Shown here one piece after another: positions 17,279 to 24,630 of a stretch of 34,930 nucleotides of DNA. Location of the stretch: positions 1 through 34,930 of the forward strand of contig CAJFUP010000010.1 in the NCBI GenBank assembly GCA_904420225.1, read 5' to 3'. The stretch's first letter is position 1; every line of letters starts with the position of its first letter. The DNA is from an uncultured Lachnospiraceae bacterium. Lineage in GTDB: Bacteria > Bacillota > Clostridia > Lachnospirales > Lachnospiraceae. The translations under genes were made by a program, and so were the position numbers. The notes under the pieces are model-generated. The model had not been told where the DNA came from and made no database searches. It saw only the letters and a list, made by a program, of their open reading frames with translations.

Positions 17279-17331
17279 TTTACATAAATTTTACATAAGA
17301 GAGATGGCATATTTTACGGGAATGGGATACT
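17279..17331 (+). promoter_or_regulatory. Candidate Pho box and -10 element of the phoU2-phoB-phoR operon
   Basis: Two perfect direct repeats TTTACA-TAAAT-TTTACA begin at 17279 and 17290 (11 bases apart). A weak unit (17301) and TTTACG (17313) follow, with GATACT (17326-17331) as -10 element. This is the clearest PhoP/PhoB-type box in the window and implies that PhoB activates its own operon. Confidence 0.6.
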
Positions 17332-17579
17332 ATGAAAATAGATTGTGGCAAAACCAAGGCAGCTTTTTGCGGCGCGGCAAATAGCGGCCGAAAGGATGCC
17401 CCAAAAGTCAGATCTCAGCGGGATTTCGGGATCAGCAAAGGCTTGAGGGGCATCCTTATTTAACTTATTATGGAATACCGATCCGGATCCCAGGCGGTTT
17501 TGGGAGACTGCCGCCTGCCGCAGGCCTGCACTGACACACGGTCTGCATTGGGGAGATGGAAGCAGAAATGGGGAATGAT
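17332..17579 (+). other. Structured 5' leader of the second phoU gene
   Basis: The roughly 250 bases between the predicted start of transcription and phoU2 hold no convincing gene but strong inverted repeats. AAGGATGCCCC (17392-17402) pairs perfectly with GGGGCATCCTT (17447-17457), enclosing a small GATCTC/GGGATC stem. CAGGCGG (17491-17497) pairs with CCGCCTG (17511-17517). The upstream bases 17216-17278 are G+C-rich and also self-complementary. No known riboswitch class was recognised. Confidence 0.45.
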
Positions 17580-18245
17580 ATGAGACTGCGTTTTGATCGG
17601 CAGCTGAACTGGCTGCATGTGGAATTGATAAAATTGGGAAGCCTTTGTGAGAAAGCCATTGCGCTCTCGGCCAGGGTATTGGAGGCCAGGAGCGATGAAG
17701 TCATCGATGAAATCCTCGGTGTGGCGGCACAGATAAAAGCCAAAGAAAAGGAATTGGAATCCTACTGTATGATGCTTTTGCTGAAGCAGCAGCCAGTGGC
17801 CAAGGATTTTAGGGAAATATCGGCGGCTTTGAAAATGGTATCCGATCTGGAAAGAATCGGAGATCAGGCCGCTGATATCGCCGATCTCTCCCGGCATATC
17901 AGGGGAGAAACGGTGCATGGCCTGCTGCACATCAATGACATGGCCGAAGCCACGGTTAAGATGGTGACTGCCAGTGTGGATGCCTTTGTAAAAGGAAATC
18001 TGCAGTTGGCAGAAAAGGTCATGGAGGATGACGATATAGTGGACAGCCTATTCAATCAGATTAAAGACGAGCTGATCTGTATGATCCAGGAAAAACGAAT
18101 TGAGGCAGAGTCGGCGCTGGATCTTTTGATGGCGGCCAAATATTTGGAACGCATCGGGGATCACGCGGTGAATCTGGCGGAATGGGTGGAATATTCTGTG
18201 ACGGGAAAAAGAAAAAATAATGAAGTTCCGCAGAATCTGTGGTAA
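17580..18245 (+). CDS. PhoU-like phosphate signalling protein (second copy)
   Basis: A second PhoU family member, 221 residues from ATG 17580, begins MRLRFDRQLNWLHVELIKLG, as is usual for PhoU. Both bundle repeats keep the metal-binding pattern: LKMVSDLERIGDQAADIADL and AKYLERIGDHAVNLAEWVEY. The track start at 17556 directly abuts a GGGGAG with no spacing. ATG 17580 has GGGGA five bases upstream and matches homologues better. It heads the cluster with the response regulator and sensor kinase, preceded by a Pho-box-like promoter and a structured leader. Having PhoU next to PhoBR as well as next to Pst suggests a division of labour: this copy may act on the sensor kinase and the other on the transporter. 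That is inference. Confidence 0.92.
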   Translation: MRLRFDRQLNWLHVELIKLGSLCEKAIALSARVLEARSDEVIDEILGVAAQIKAKEKELESYCMMLLLKQQPVAKDFREISAALKMVSDLERIGDQAADIADLSRHIRGETVHGLLHINDMAEATVKMVTASVDAFVKGNLQLAEKVMEDDDIVDSLFNQIKDELICMIQEKRIEAESALDLLMAAKYLERIGDHAVNLAEWVEYSVTGKRKNNEVPQNLW

Positions 18246-18348
18246 ACTACAGGGGACAGGAAGAGAAATGGAAGCAAACGGCGGTTTTTCCGGCGGCCGG
18301 GCGGCATGTCTGGCTGGATAGGGAACGTCGGCGGGAAATGAGGTTGAA

Positions 18349-19020
18349 ATGAACAGAATTTTTATTGTGGAAGATGATGACAATATCAGAGAACTTTTGA
18401 TTTATACCCTGCAGGCCCAGGGGATGGAGGCGGAGGGATTCGCCCTTCCATCGGATTTCTGGAAGGCCATGGAGAAGAGGCTTCCCAATCTGCTGCTGCT
18501 GGACATTATGCTTCCTCAGGAAGACGGGTTAACGATTTTGAAAAAGCTGAGATCCAATGCCAGAACCAAAAAGCTTCCGATCATTATGCTGACGGCAAAA
18601 GGCAGCGAATACGATACGGTATTGGGACTGGACAGCGGGGCGGATGACTATATCCCCAAGCCTTTTCGGATGATGGAGCTTCTTTCCCGCATACGTGCGC
18701 TTTTGCGCCGTTCCCAGTCTGATGAAGACACATTGGAATATAAAGTGGGGAACCTCACTGTCTCCCCATCGGCCCACATGGTCATGGTGGATCACGAAGA
18801 GGTGGTGCTGACTCTGAAAGAGTTTGAACTTTTATGCCTGCTTTTGAAAAATAAGGGAAAGGTGCTCACCAGGGCGCAGCTGCTGGATCAGATTTGGGGA
18901 TATGAGTTTGACGGAGAGAGCCGGACTGTGGATGTTCATGTGCGGACACTGCGCCAGAAGCTGAAAAGCGCCGGCGGCATTGTGGAAACCATCCGGGGAA
19001 TCGGTTATAAAATCGGCTGA
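18349..19020 (+). CDS. phoB: OmpR/PhoB-family response regulator
   Basis: This is a DNA-binding response regulator of the phosphate-starvation two-component system. The receiver domain (residues 1-115) has the acidic pocket VEDDDN, phosphorylatable Asp52 (LLLLDIMLP), Thr82 (IIMLTAKG) and Lys104 (YIPKPF). The winged-helix effector (about 130-223) shows LTLKEFELLCLLLKNKG, VLTRAQLLDQIWGYEFD, the recognition helix SRTVDVHVRTLRQKL and the wing IRGIGYKI. Total length is 223 residues, typical of PhoB/PhoP. It lies about 100 bases after phoU2 and 12 bases before the sensor kinase. Context with pst and phoU makes PhoB/PhoP the best name. The TTTACA-type repeats upstream of three operons are its likely targets. 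Confidence 0.92.
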   Translation: MNRIFIVEDDDNIRELLIYTLQAQGMEAEGFALPSDFWKAMEKRLPNLLLLDIMLPQEDGLTILKKLRSNARTKKLPIIMLTAKGSEYDTVLGLDSGADDYIPKPFRMMELLSRIRALLRRSQSDEDTLEYKVGNLTVSPSAHMVMVDHEEVVLTLKEFELLCLLLKNKGKVLTRAQLLDQIWGYEFDGESRTVDVHVRTLRQKLKSAGGIVETIRGIGYKIG

Positions 19021-19032
19021 GGGGGTGAGTGA

Positions 19033-20727
19033 TTGACTAAAAAGATATTCCGCTCCATGCTTTTGCTGAGCATGATTGTACTGGTGGCTGCCATAGGCGG
19101 TGTCATGGGAGTTCTCTACCACTATTTCAGCGAAAATATGAGTGATACGCTGCGCAGTGAGGCCATGTATTTGGCTGTGGCGGTGGATGACGAAGGGACC
19201 GGATATCTGGAGCGCTTGCCGGCACAGACAGAGCGTATCACGCTGATTGACGGGGACGGAACCGTGATTTATGACAATATGGCGGATCCTTCCAATATGG
19301 AGAATCATGCGGACCGGGTGGAGGTGAAGGAGGCGATGGAAAGGGGATATGGGGAATCCAGCCGCTATTCCGGAACGCTGTCTGAGCGAACCATGTATTA
19401 CGCCATCCGCCTAAGCAGCGGGCAGGTTCTTCGGGTAGCCAATACCCATTATACGGTGTTTACCCTGTTTGGCGGCCTGATCTCACCCATTGTACTGATT
19501 CTGGCCGGCATGCTGATCCTCTCCGCGGTGATTTCATCCCGGGTCTCCCGCAGAATTGTGGAACCCATGAATGTGTTGGATCTGGATCATTTGGACCAAG
19601 TTCCGGTGTACGATGAGCTGGTGCCATTTGTGACCAAGATCAGCAGGCAGAAGAAGACCATTAAAAGGCAGCTGGCGGATGCCAAAAAACAGCAGGAAGA
19701 ATTTTCTGTGATCACGGAAAATATGCAGGAAGGCTTTTTGGTGATTGACAGTGAAACAGAGGTGCTGTCTTTCAATAAAAGCGCTCTGAAACTGCTGCAC
19801 GCAGACTATTTTGCTCCCAAACAGAGCGTGCTGACCTTAAACCGCAGCGAGGCGTTCTGCCAGGCGGTGGAGGCGGCTCTGGGGGGAGAGCACACAGAGG
19901 CGGTGCTGGAACTTGGGCAGAAGCGCTGTCAGCTCATTGCCAATCCTGTCTGGGAAAAGAAAACCGTGAAAGGCGCCATCCTGATTCTCATTGATGTGAC
20001 GGAAAAGATGGATCGGGAACATTTGCGGCGGGAGTTTACTGCCAATGTCTCCCATGAGCTGAAGACCCCCTTGACCTCCATCTCCGGATATGCGGAAATT
20101 ATCCAGAATGGCTTTGTACGCCCGGAAGATGTGGGAAAATTTGCGGGCAAAATTTTCGAAGAATCGCAGCGGCTCATCACTCTGGTCAATGATATCATTC
20201 GCATTTCCCAGCTGGATGAGGGACTGATGCCTTACGAGCATGAGGAGATTGACTTGTATGAGGAAGCCAAAGAAACGTTGGTGCATTTGGAGCCGGCGGC
20301 CCGGCATCGGGGGATCTCTCTCAGTTTGAACGGGGAGCATTTCTACATCAGCAGTGTGCGGACCATTCTTCACGAGGTGCTGTTTAACTTGTGCGACAAT
20401 GCAGTGAAATATAATAAGGAAAACGGCAGCGTCAGGGTCACGGTGGGACGGCAGGACGGCCATGTGACGCTGACGGTGGAGGATACAGGAATTGGGATTC
20501 CCCAGGAGGATCAGGAGCGGGTCTTCGAACGGTTTTATCGGGTGGACAAGAGTCATTCCCGTGAGATCGGCGGCACCGGCCTGGGGTTGTCCATTGTAAA
20601 ACATGGGGCGGCTTCCATGGGAGCAACCATTGATATGAAGAGTACCCTGGGCGAGGGAACAGCCATCACCCTGCGTTTTCCATTGGCTGTGGAGACCGCG
20701 CAGCCTGACGGCCCAGAGCAGCATTAG
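19033..20727 (+). CDS. phoR: PhoR-like sensor histidine kinase
   Basis: This membrane sensor kinase presumably autophosphorylates and passes phosphate to the adjacent response regulator. It starts at TTG 19033, preceded by GGGGGTGAG; no in-frame ATG occurs until residue 9. The 564 residues comprise a first membrane helix (about 8-30), an extracytoplasmic sensor domain (about 31-140), and a second helix (ISPIVLILAGMLILSAVI). A short linker and a PAS-like domain follow (about 225-325: ITENMQEGFLVIDSETEVLS). The HisKA box has His341 (FTANVSHELKTPLTS), and the ATPase domain carries the N box (NLCDNAVKYNKENG), DTGIGIP, FERFYRVDKSHS and GGTGLGLSIV. All catalytic motifs are intact. It is separated from the regulator by 12 bases and is cotranscribed with it. 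Confidence 0.92.
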   Translation: MTKKIFRSMLLLSMIVLVAAIGGVMGVLYHYFSENMSDTLRSEAMYLAVAVDDEGTGYLERLPAQTERITLIDGDGTVIYDNMADPSNMENHADRVEVKEAMERGYGESSRYSGTLSERTMYYAIRLSSGQVLRVANTHYTVFTLFGGLISPIVLILAGMLILSAVISSRVSRRIVEPMNVLDLDHLDQVPVYDELVPFVTKISRQKKTIKRQLADAKKQQEEFSVITENMQEGFLVIDSETEVLSFNKSALKLLHADYFAPKQSVLTLNRSEAFCQAVEAALGGEHTEAVLELGQKRCQLIANPVWEKKTVKGAILILIDVTEKMDREHLRREFTANVSHELKTPLTSISGYAEIIQNGFVRPEDVGKFAGKIFEESQRLITLVNDIIRISQLDEGLMPYEHEEIDLYEEAKETLVHLEPAARHRGISLSLNGEHFYISSVRTILHEVLFNLCDNAVKYNKENGSVRVTVGRQDGHVTLTVEDTGIGIPQEDQERVFERFYRVDKSHSREIGGTGLGLSIVKHGAASMGATIDMKSTLGEGTAITLRFPLAVETAQPDGPEQH

Positions 20728-20753
20728 ACTTATACCCCTTTCTGTGATATGAT
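20725..20753 (+). promoter_or_regulatory. Promoter candidate of the GTPase-NYN gene
   Basis: TAGACT (20725-20730, overlapping the phoR stop) and TATGAT (20748-20753) are spaced by 17 bases. TGA directly before TATGAT supplies a TG extension. Transcripts from here would start near 20760, after the left arm of the large inverted repeat. Confidence 0.5.
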
Positions 20754-20833
20754 GATGATGCCGGAGAAAAAGAACCTTCGGTGCCAGCAGCAAAAGCGCT
20801 GCTGCATGATCATAGAACAGAAAGGGGTATTTT
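20732..20833 (+). promoter_or_regulatory. Long hairpin covering the ribosome binding site of the GTPase-NYN gene
   Basis: ATACCCCTTTCTGT (20732-20745) is the exact complement of ACAGAAAGGGGTAT (20817-20830). Pairing continues inward through TATGAT/ATCATA and ATG/CAT, and an internal 7-bp stem CAGCAGC/GCTGCTG (20785-20791 with 20798-20804) lies in the loop. The right arm contains AAAGGGG, the ribosome binding site eight bases before ATG 20836. TTTT follows the stem, so it could also act as an intrinsic terminator for read-through from phoR. Confidence 0.65.
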
Positions 20834-20835
20834 CC

Positions 20836-23622
20836 ATGGAGGATACGTCTGTAAATAAAAACAACAGAATCGAAATAGAAGCGGGGAGACGCATATGCGC
20901 GGGCATTCTTGCCCATGTGGACGCGGGGAAAACCACCCTGGCAGAGGGGATTTTGTATGTCTGCGGCAGCATCCGCAAATGGGGCAGAGTGGATCATGGC
21001 GATGCGTTTTTGGATACGTATGATTTGGAGCGGGAGCGGGGAATTACCATATTTTCCAAACAGGCAGAGCTTTCCCTGGGGGACAGGCAGGTGACGCTTT
21101 TGGACACGCCGGGCCATGTGGATTTTTCCGCGGAGATGGAGCGGACGCTGCAAGTGCTGGATTACGCTATTTTGGTCATCAGCGGAACGGACGGCGTACA
21201 GGGCCATGTTCTTACCCTGTGGAAGTTGCTTGTCCGCTACAGCGTCCCGGTGTTTCTCTTTATCAACAAGATGGATCAGCCAGGCACAGACCGGGGGAGA
21301 ATCCTGGAAGAGCTGCGCCGTCGGCTGGATGAGCGCTGTGTGGATTTTGGCTGCGGCTCCCAGGGTGAGGGGCAGGAGGAGCAACCGGAGTTTTACGAGC
21401 AGGCGGCCATGTGCGGGGAGAAACTTTTGGAGGAATATCTGGAGACAGGGCGGCTGGAGGAGGATTCCCTTCGGGATGCCATCCGCCGCAGGGAAATATT
21501 CCCCTGTTTTTTTGGATCAGCGCTGAAAATGCAGGGAGTAAAGGAATTTTTGGAGGGATTTCGCCGCTACAGTGTCTGTCCGGAGTATCCCAAAGACTTT
21601 GGCGCTAGGATTTATAAGATCGGACGGGATGAGAAAGGCACCCGGCTGACCTATATGAAGATCACCGGGGGCAGCCTGAAAGTCAAAGCCCTTTTGACCA
21701 ATGCCAAAGCGGAGGGGGAGGAAGGGGATCAGGTCTGGGAAGAAAAGGCGGATCAAATTCGAATTTACTCAGGCGCCCAGTATGAGGCAGTCAACGAAGC
21801 GGAGGCAGGAACCATATGCGCAGTCGCAGGGCTCACCAGGACAAAAAGCGGGGAAGGGCTGGGGATTGAAAGCGGCGGGGCGGAACCCTTATTGTCTCCG
21901 GTACTCAATTACCAAATTTTGCTGCCGGAAGGGAGCGATTATTTAAAGGTTCTCTCCCAACTGCGCCAGCTGGAGGAAGAAGAACCTCAGCTGCATATTG
22001 TGTGGAATGAAAAACTGGGAGAAATCCATGCTCAGGTCATGGGGGAAGTTCAGATTGAGATTCTCAAGCGTTTGATGGAGGATCGGTTTGGGATCCCAGC
22101 AGAATTTGGCTCCGGCAGTATTGTATATAAGGAGACCATTGGAAATACAGTGGAAGGGGTGGGCCATTTTGAGCCGCTGCGCCATTACGCGGAAGTGCAT
22201 CTTCTGATGGAGCCAGGGGAGAGGGGAAGCGGTTTGGTTTTTGCCTCCTCCTGCAGCGAGGATGTGCTGGAACGCAGCTGGCAGCGCCTGATATTGACCC
22301 ATCTGGAGGAACGGATCCATCCCGGCGTGCTGACCGGATCTGAGATTACAGATATGAAGATTACCCTGGTTGCCGGGAGAGCCCATTTAAAGCACACAGA
22401 GGGAGGCGATTTCCGCCAGGCCACCTACCGTGCCGTTCGCCAGGGATTGAGGAAAGCAGAGTGTGTGCTGCTGGAGCCCGTGTATGAATTTATGCTGGAA
22501 GTACCCACTTTCATGGTGGGGCGGGCCATGGCCGATATCCAGCGGATGCATGGGGAATTCCAGCCCCCTGTACAGGAGGGGGAGCTGTCGCTGATCACGG
22601 GTACGGCACCGGTGGCCACCATGGGCGGCTACCAGACCCAGGTGGCCGCTTATGGTCAGGGTATGGGCAGGCTGTCCTGTACGGTAAAGGGCTATGAGCC
22701 ATGCCATAACACAGAGGAGGTGCTGGCCCAGATGGGCTATGATCCGGATGCGGATGTGGAGAATCCCACGGGATCGGTGTTTTGTTCCCATGGAGCTGGA
22801 TTTTATGTGCCCTGGGATCAGGTGGAGCAGTATATGCACCTGGAAAGCGTTATGAAAAAGCCCGCAGCAGAAGACGACCACAGGAAATCCAGGCCTGCAG
22901 TCTCATCTGGGGCCGCAAAGGCGCGTTCTTTGAGGGAAGAGGATAAAGAATTGGAGGAGATTTTTCTCAGGACATACGGCCGCGGTCAGAAGCGCCAGCG
23001 GCCGGGGGGCTCATCTGGCCACGCCGAAAGGCGCAGAGATCTGTTTCAAAAGACGGAAAAAGGGAGAAAGAAAGCAGACAAAGAAAAAGATGAGGAGCCG
23101 ACCAGGGAATATCTTCTGGTGGACGGCTATAACATCATATTTTCCTGGGAAGAGCTGCGAGAGCTGGCAGCCGTCAGCATCGAGGCGGCCAGACATAAGC
23201 TGATGGACATTTTGTCCAATTACCAGGGATATCGAGGCGGCACACTGATCCTGGTATACGATGCTTATAAGGTGGAAGGAAGTCAGGGGGAAGTTTCCAA
23301 GTACCATAACATCCATGTAATTTACACAAAGGAGGCAGAGACAGCGGATCAGTACATCGAGAAAGCTGTCCATGAAATAGCGAAAAAACACCATGTAACC
23401 GTGGCTACCTCCGATGCCTTGGAGCAAGTGATTATATGGGGCCAGGGAGCCAGAAGAATGTCGGCCCAGGATCTTTTGGACGAGGTGGAACGTGTGGGGC
23501 AAGAGATCCGGGGAACCTATCTCAGCCGTCCGGCCAGGCCGGTGCATCGTCTGTTTGATCATCTGCCCGATCAGCTGTCGCAGATCATGGAAGAAATTCG
23601 GCTGGGACGAAAAAAGATATAA
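20836..23622 (+). CDS. Tet(M)/EF-G-like ribosomal GTPase fused to a YacP/Rae1-like NYN endoribonuclease
   Basis: This 928-residue protein has two recognisable parts. The first (about 1-690) is an EF-G/Tet(M)-like translational GTPase: G1 AHVDAGKT (26-33), switch-I-type RERGIT, G3 DTPGH (90-94) and G4 NKMD (144-147). EF-G-like domains follow, including AHLKHTEGGDFRQATYRAVR in domain IV. After a charged linker (about 690-757), residues 760-928 align with B. subtilis YacP (Rae1), a ribosome-dependent mRNA endonuclease. Putative catalytic aspartates are Asp763 (LLVDGYN), Asp809 (VYDAY), Asp838 (ETADQ) and Asp860 (TSD), with WGQGARRMSA near the end. The start is placed at ATG 20836 because homology begins shortly after and AAAGGGG lies eight bases upstream; the track start 20749 lies in the leader. 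Tetracycline resistance is not safe to assume. A role in clearing stalled ribosomes and cutting their mRNA is inferred. Confidence 0.88.
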   Translation: MEDTSVNKNNRIEIEAGRRICAGILAHVDAGKTTLAEGILYVCGSIRKWGRVDHGDAFLDTYDLERERGITIFSKQAELSLGDRQVTLLDTPGHVDFSAEMERTLQVLDYAILVISGTDGVQGHVLTLWKLLVRYSVPVFLFINKMDQPGTDRGRILEELRRRLDERCVDFGCGSQGEGQEEQPEFYEQAAMCGEKLLEEYLETGRLEEDSLRDAIRRREIFPCFFGSALKMQGVKEFLEGFRRYSVCPEYPKDFGARIYKIGRDEKGTRLTYMKITGGSLKVKALLTNAKAEGEEGDQVWEEKADQIRIYSGAQYEAVNEAEAGTICAVAGLTRTKSGEGLGIESGGAEPLLSPVLNYQILLPEGSDYLKVLSQLRQLEEEEPQLHIVWNEKLGEIHAQVMGEVQIEILKRLMEDRFGIPAEFGSGSIVYKETIGNTVEGVGHFEPLRHYAEVHLLMEPGERGSGLVFASSCSEDVLERSWQRLILTHLEERIHPGVLTGSEITDMKITLVAGRAHLKHTEGGDFRQATYRAVRQGLRKAECVLLEPVYEFMLEVPTFMVGRAMADIQRMHGEFQPPVQEGELSLITGTAPVATMGGYQTQVAAYGQGMGRLSCTVKGYEPCHNTEEVLAQMGYDPDADVENPTGSVFCSHGAGFYVPWDQVEQYMHLESVMKKPAAEDDHRKSRPAVSSGAAKARSLREEDKELEEIFLRTYGRGQKRQRPGGSSGHAERRRDLFQKTEKGRKKADKEKDEEPTREYLLVDGYNIIFSWEELRELAAVSIEAARHKLMDILSNYQGYRGGTLILVYDAYKVEGSQGEVSKYHNIHVIYTKEAETADQYIEKAVHEIAKKHHVTVATSDALEQVIIWGQGARRMSAQDLLDEVERVGQEIRGTYLSRPARPVHRLFDHLPDQLSQIMEEIRLGRKKI

Positions 23623-23650
23623 AAAGTTTCATTTTCAAATAAAAAGAAAA

Positions 23651-23705
23651 TTTAATTTCCTTTTAACGTGATAATGATTTTGATTTAACAGTTCCGCGCT
23701 AGAAT
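23651..23705 (+). promoter_or_regulatory. Pho-box-like promoter of the ECF operon
   Basis: TTTAAT (23651), TTTAAC (23662), a poor AATGAT (23673) and TTTAAC (23684) recur exactly every 11 bases. Ten bases later comes the -10 element TAGAAT (23700-23705). The layout (two good units, one weak, one good, then -10) is the same as in the pst and phoU2 promoters. Confidence 0.45.
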
Positions 23706-23781
23706 AGTCCTGTAACCAAGGAGGCCCCAAGGGGCTTATGCCAAAGGATTGTGAATGTGATCACTGTTAGGAGGATGCGAA

Positions 23782-24630
23782 ATGGAACAAACAAGAAGGC
23801 AGACTGCTTCCCAGTCTCAAAAACTCATGATTTTTGTGCTGACCATGGCATTATATGGCCTGGCCACACTGTTTACGGAGCTTATCCCCAAATTTCAGGT
23901 GGGTATTGTGGAGTTTTCAGTGGAGTACTTTCTCTTTATCCCGCTGACGCTGGCCATGCTTTTTGACCCCATGTCTGCAGCTCTGGGCGCTGCCACGGGA
24001 GAGCTGGTATTCAGTGAGATTATGCTGGGACAGTTTGGCGGCCTGGGTGAGCTGGAAAAATTTCTCACAGTCACCATAGGTGTTTACATCGCCGGAAGAA
24101 TGGTGAAAAATCCCAAAAACAGAAAAATGGTTGGCATTGCAGCCATGACGGGAGTGGTTCTTCAGCTGCTCATGGGAACCATTGTGGATATTATGAAAGT
24201 ACAGTTTGCTGTGGAGGATTTTGAAGCGGTGGCCGGTCTGCCGGAAAGTGTATTTGCCACAGAAGGCTTTGCTTTCCTCAATGACGCGCTGTTTTCAGGA
24301 ATCCTGTTCTGTCTGCTGCCCACGCTGTATCTGGTGCCCATGCTGTATGGAAAGATTGAACCGCTTTTGGGCATGAGTCCCCGCACAGAGAAAACGTGGA
24401 TGGGCGGAATCAGTGGAAAAGTGGTACTTGGCTCTGTTGTTGCTTTTGCCGCAGCGGCAGGTGCCGAATTGCTGGCCACCAGCGGCACATCTCTCATCGA
24501 CTGGGAGGCTGACTGGGCCGAAAGCGGTACAGCCATGGCTGTGGGTATGACGGTGGCCGCCGCAGTGGCTGTCATCATCATTGCTGTGCTGAGAAAGACG
24601 GCGGGCAGCATGAAAGAGGAACGGGCATGA
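23782..24630 (+). CDS. ECF transporter S-like (substrate-binding) membrane component
   Basis: This is a hydrophobic protein of 282 residues with about seven predicted membrane helices (for example LMIFVLTMALYGLATLF, FLFIPLTLAMLFDPMSAALG, GIAAMTGVVLQLLMGTIVDI, ILFCLLPTLYLVPMLYG). It sits directly before an ECF-type double ATPase and a T component with overlapping start and stop codons. By position it should be the substrate-capturing S component of an ECF vitamin or small-molecule importer. It is longer than the usual 180-200 residues and I do not recognise it as RibU, ThiT, BioY, CbiM or another defined family, so the substrate is open. AGGAGG precedes ATG 23782. The upstream Pho-box-like repeats hint at expression under phosphate limitation. 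Confidence 0.75.
   Translation: MEQTRRQTASQSQKLMIFVLTMALYGLATLFTELIPKFQVGIVEFSVEYFLFIPLTLAMLFDPMSAALGAATGELVFSEIMLGQFGGLGELEKFLTVTIGVYIAGRMVKNPKNRKMVGIAAMTGVVLQLLMGTIVDIMKVQFAVEDFEAVAGLPESVFATEGFAFLNDALFSGILFCLLPTLYLVPMLYGKIEPLLGMSPRTEKTWMGGISGKVVLGSVVAFAAAAGAELLATSGTSLIDWEADWAESGTAMAVGMTVAAAVAVIIIAVLRKTAGSMKEERA

Noticed and set aside
20749-20835. Upstream start for the GTPase-NYN protein at the ATG run (MMMMPEKK)
   Set aside because: No ribosome binding site precedes it, it coincides with the predicted -10 element, and the added residues are not family-like; ATG 20836 has AAAGGGG at good spacing.
19837-21384. Minus-strand open frame of 515 codons opposite phoR and the GTPase gene
   Set aside because: It mirrors two well-supported plus-strand genes and has no recognisable motif; long antisense frames are common in this codon usage.
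20836-23622. Plain annotation as tet(M)-type tetracycline resistance gene
   Set aside because: The domain IV tip does not match the resistance proteins and the NYN fusion points to another role; no mobile element surrounds it.
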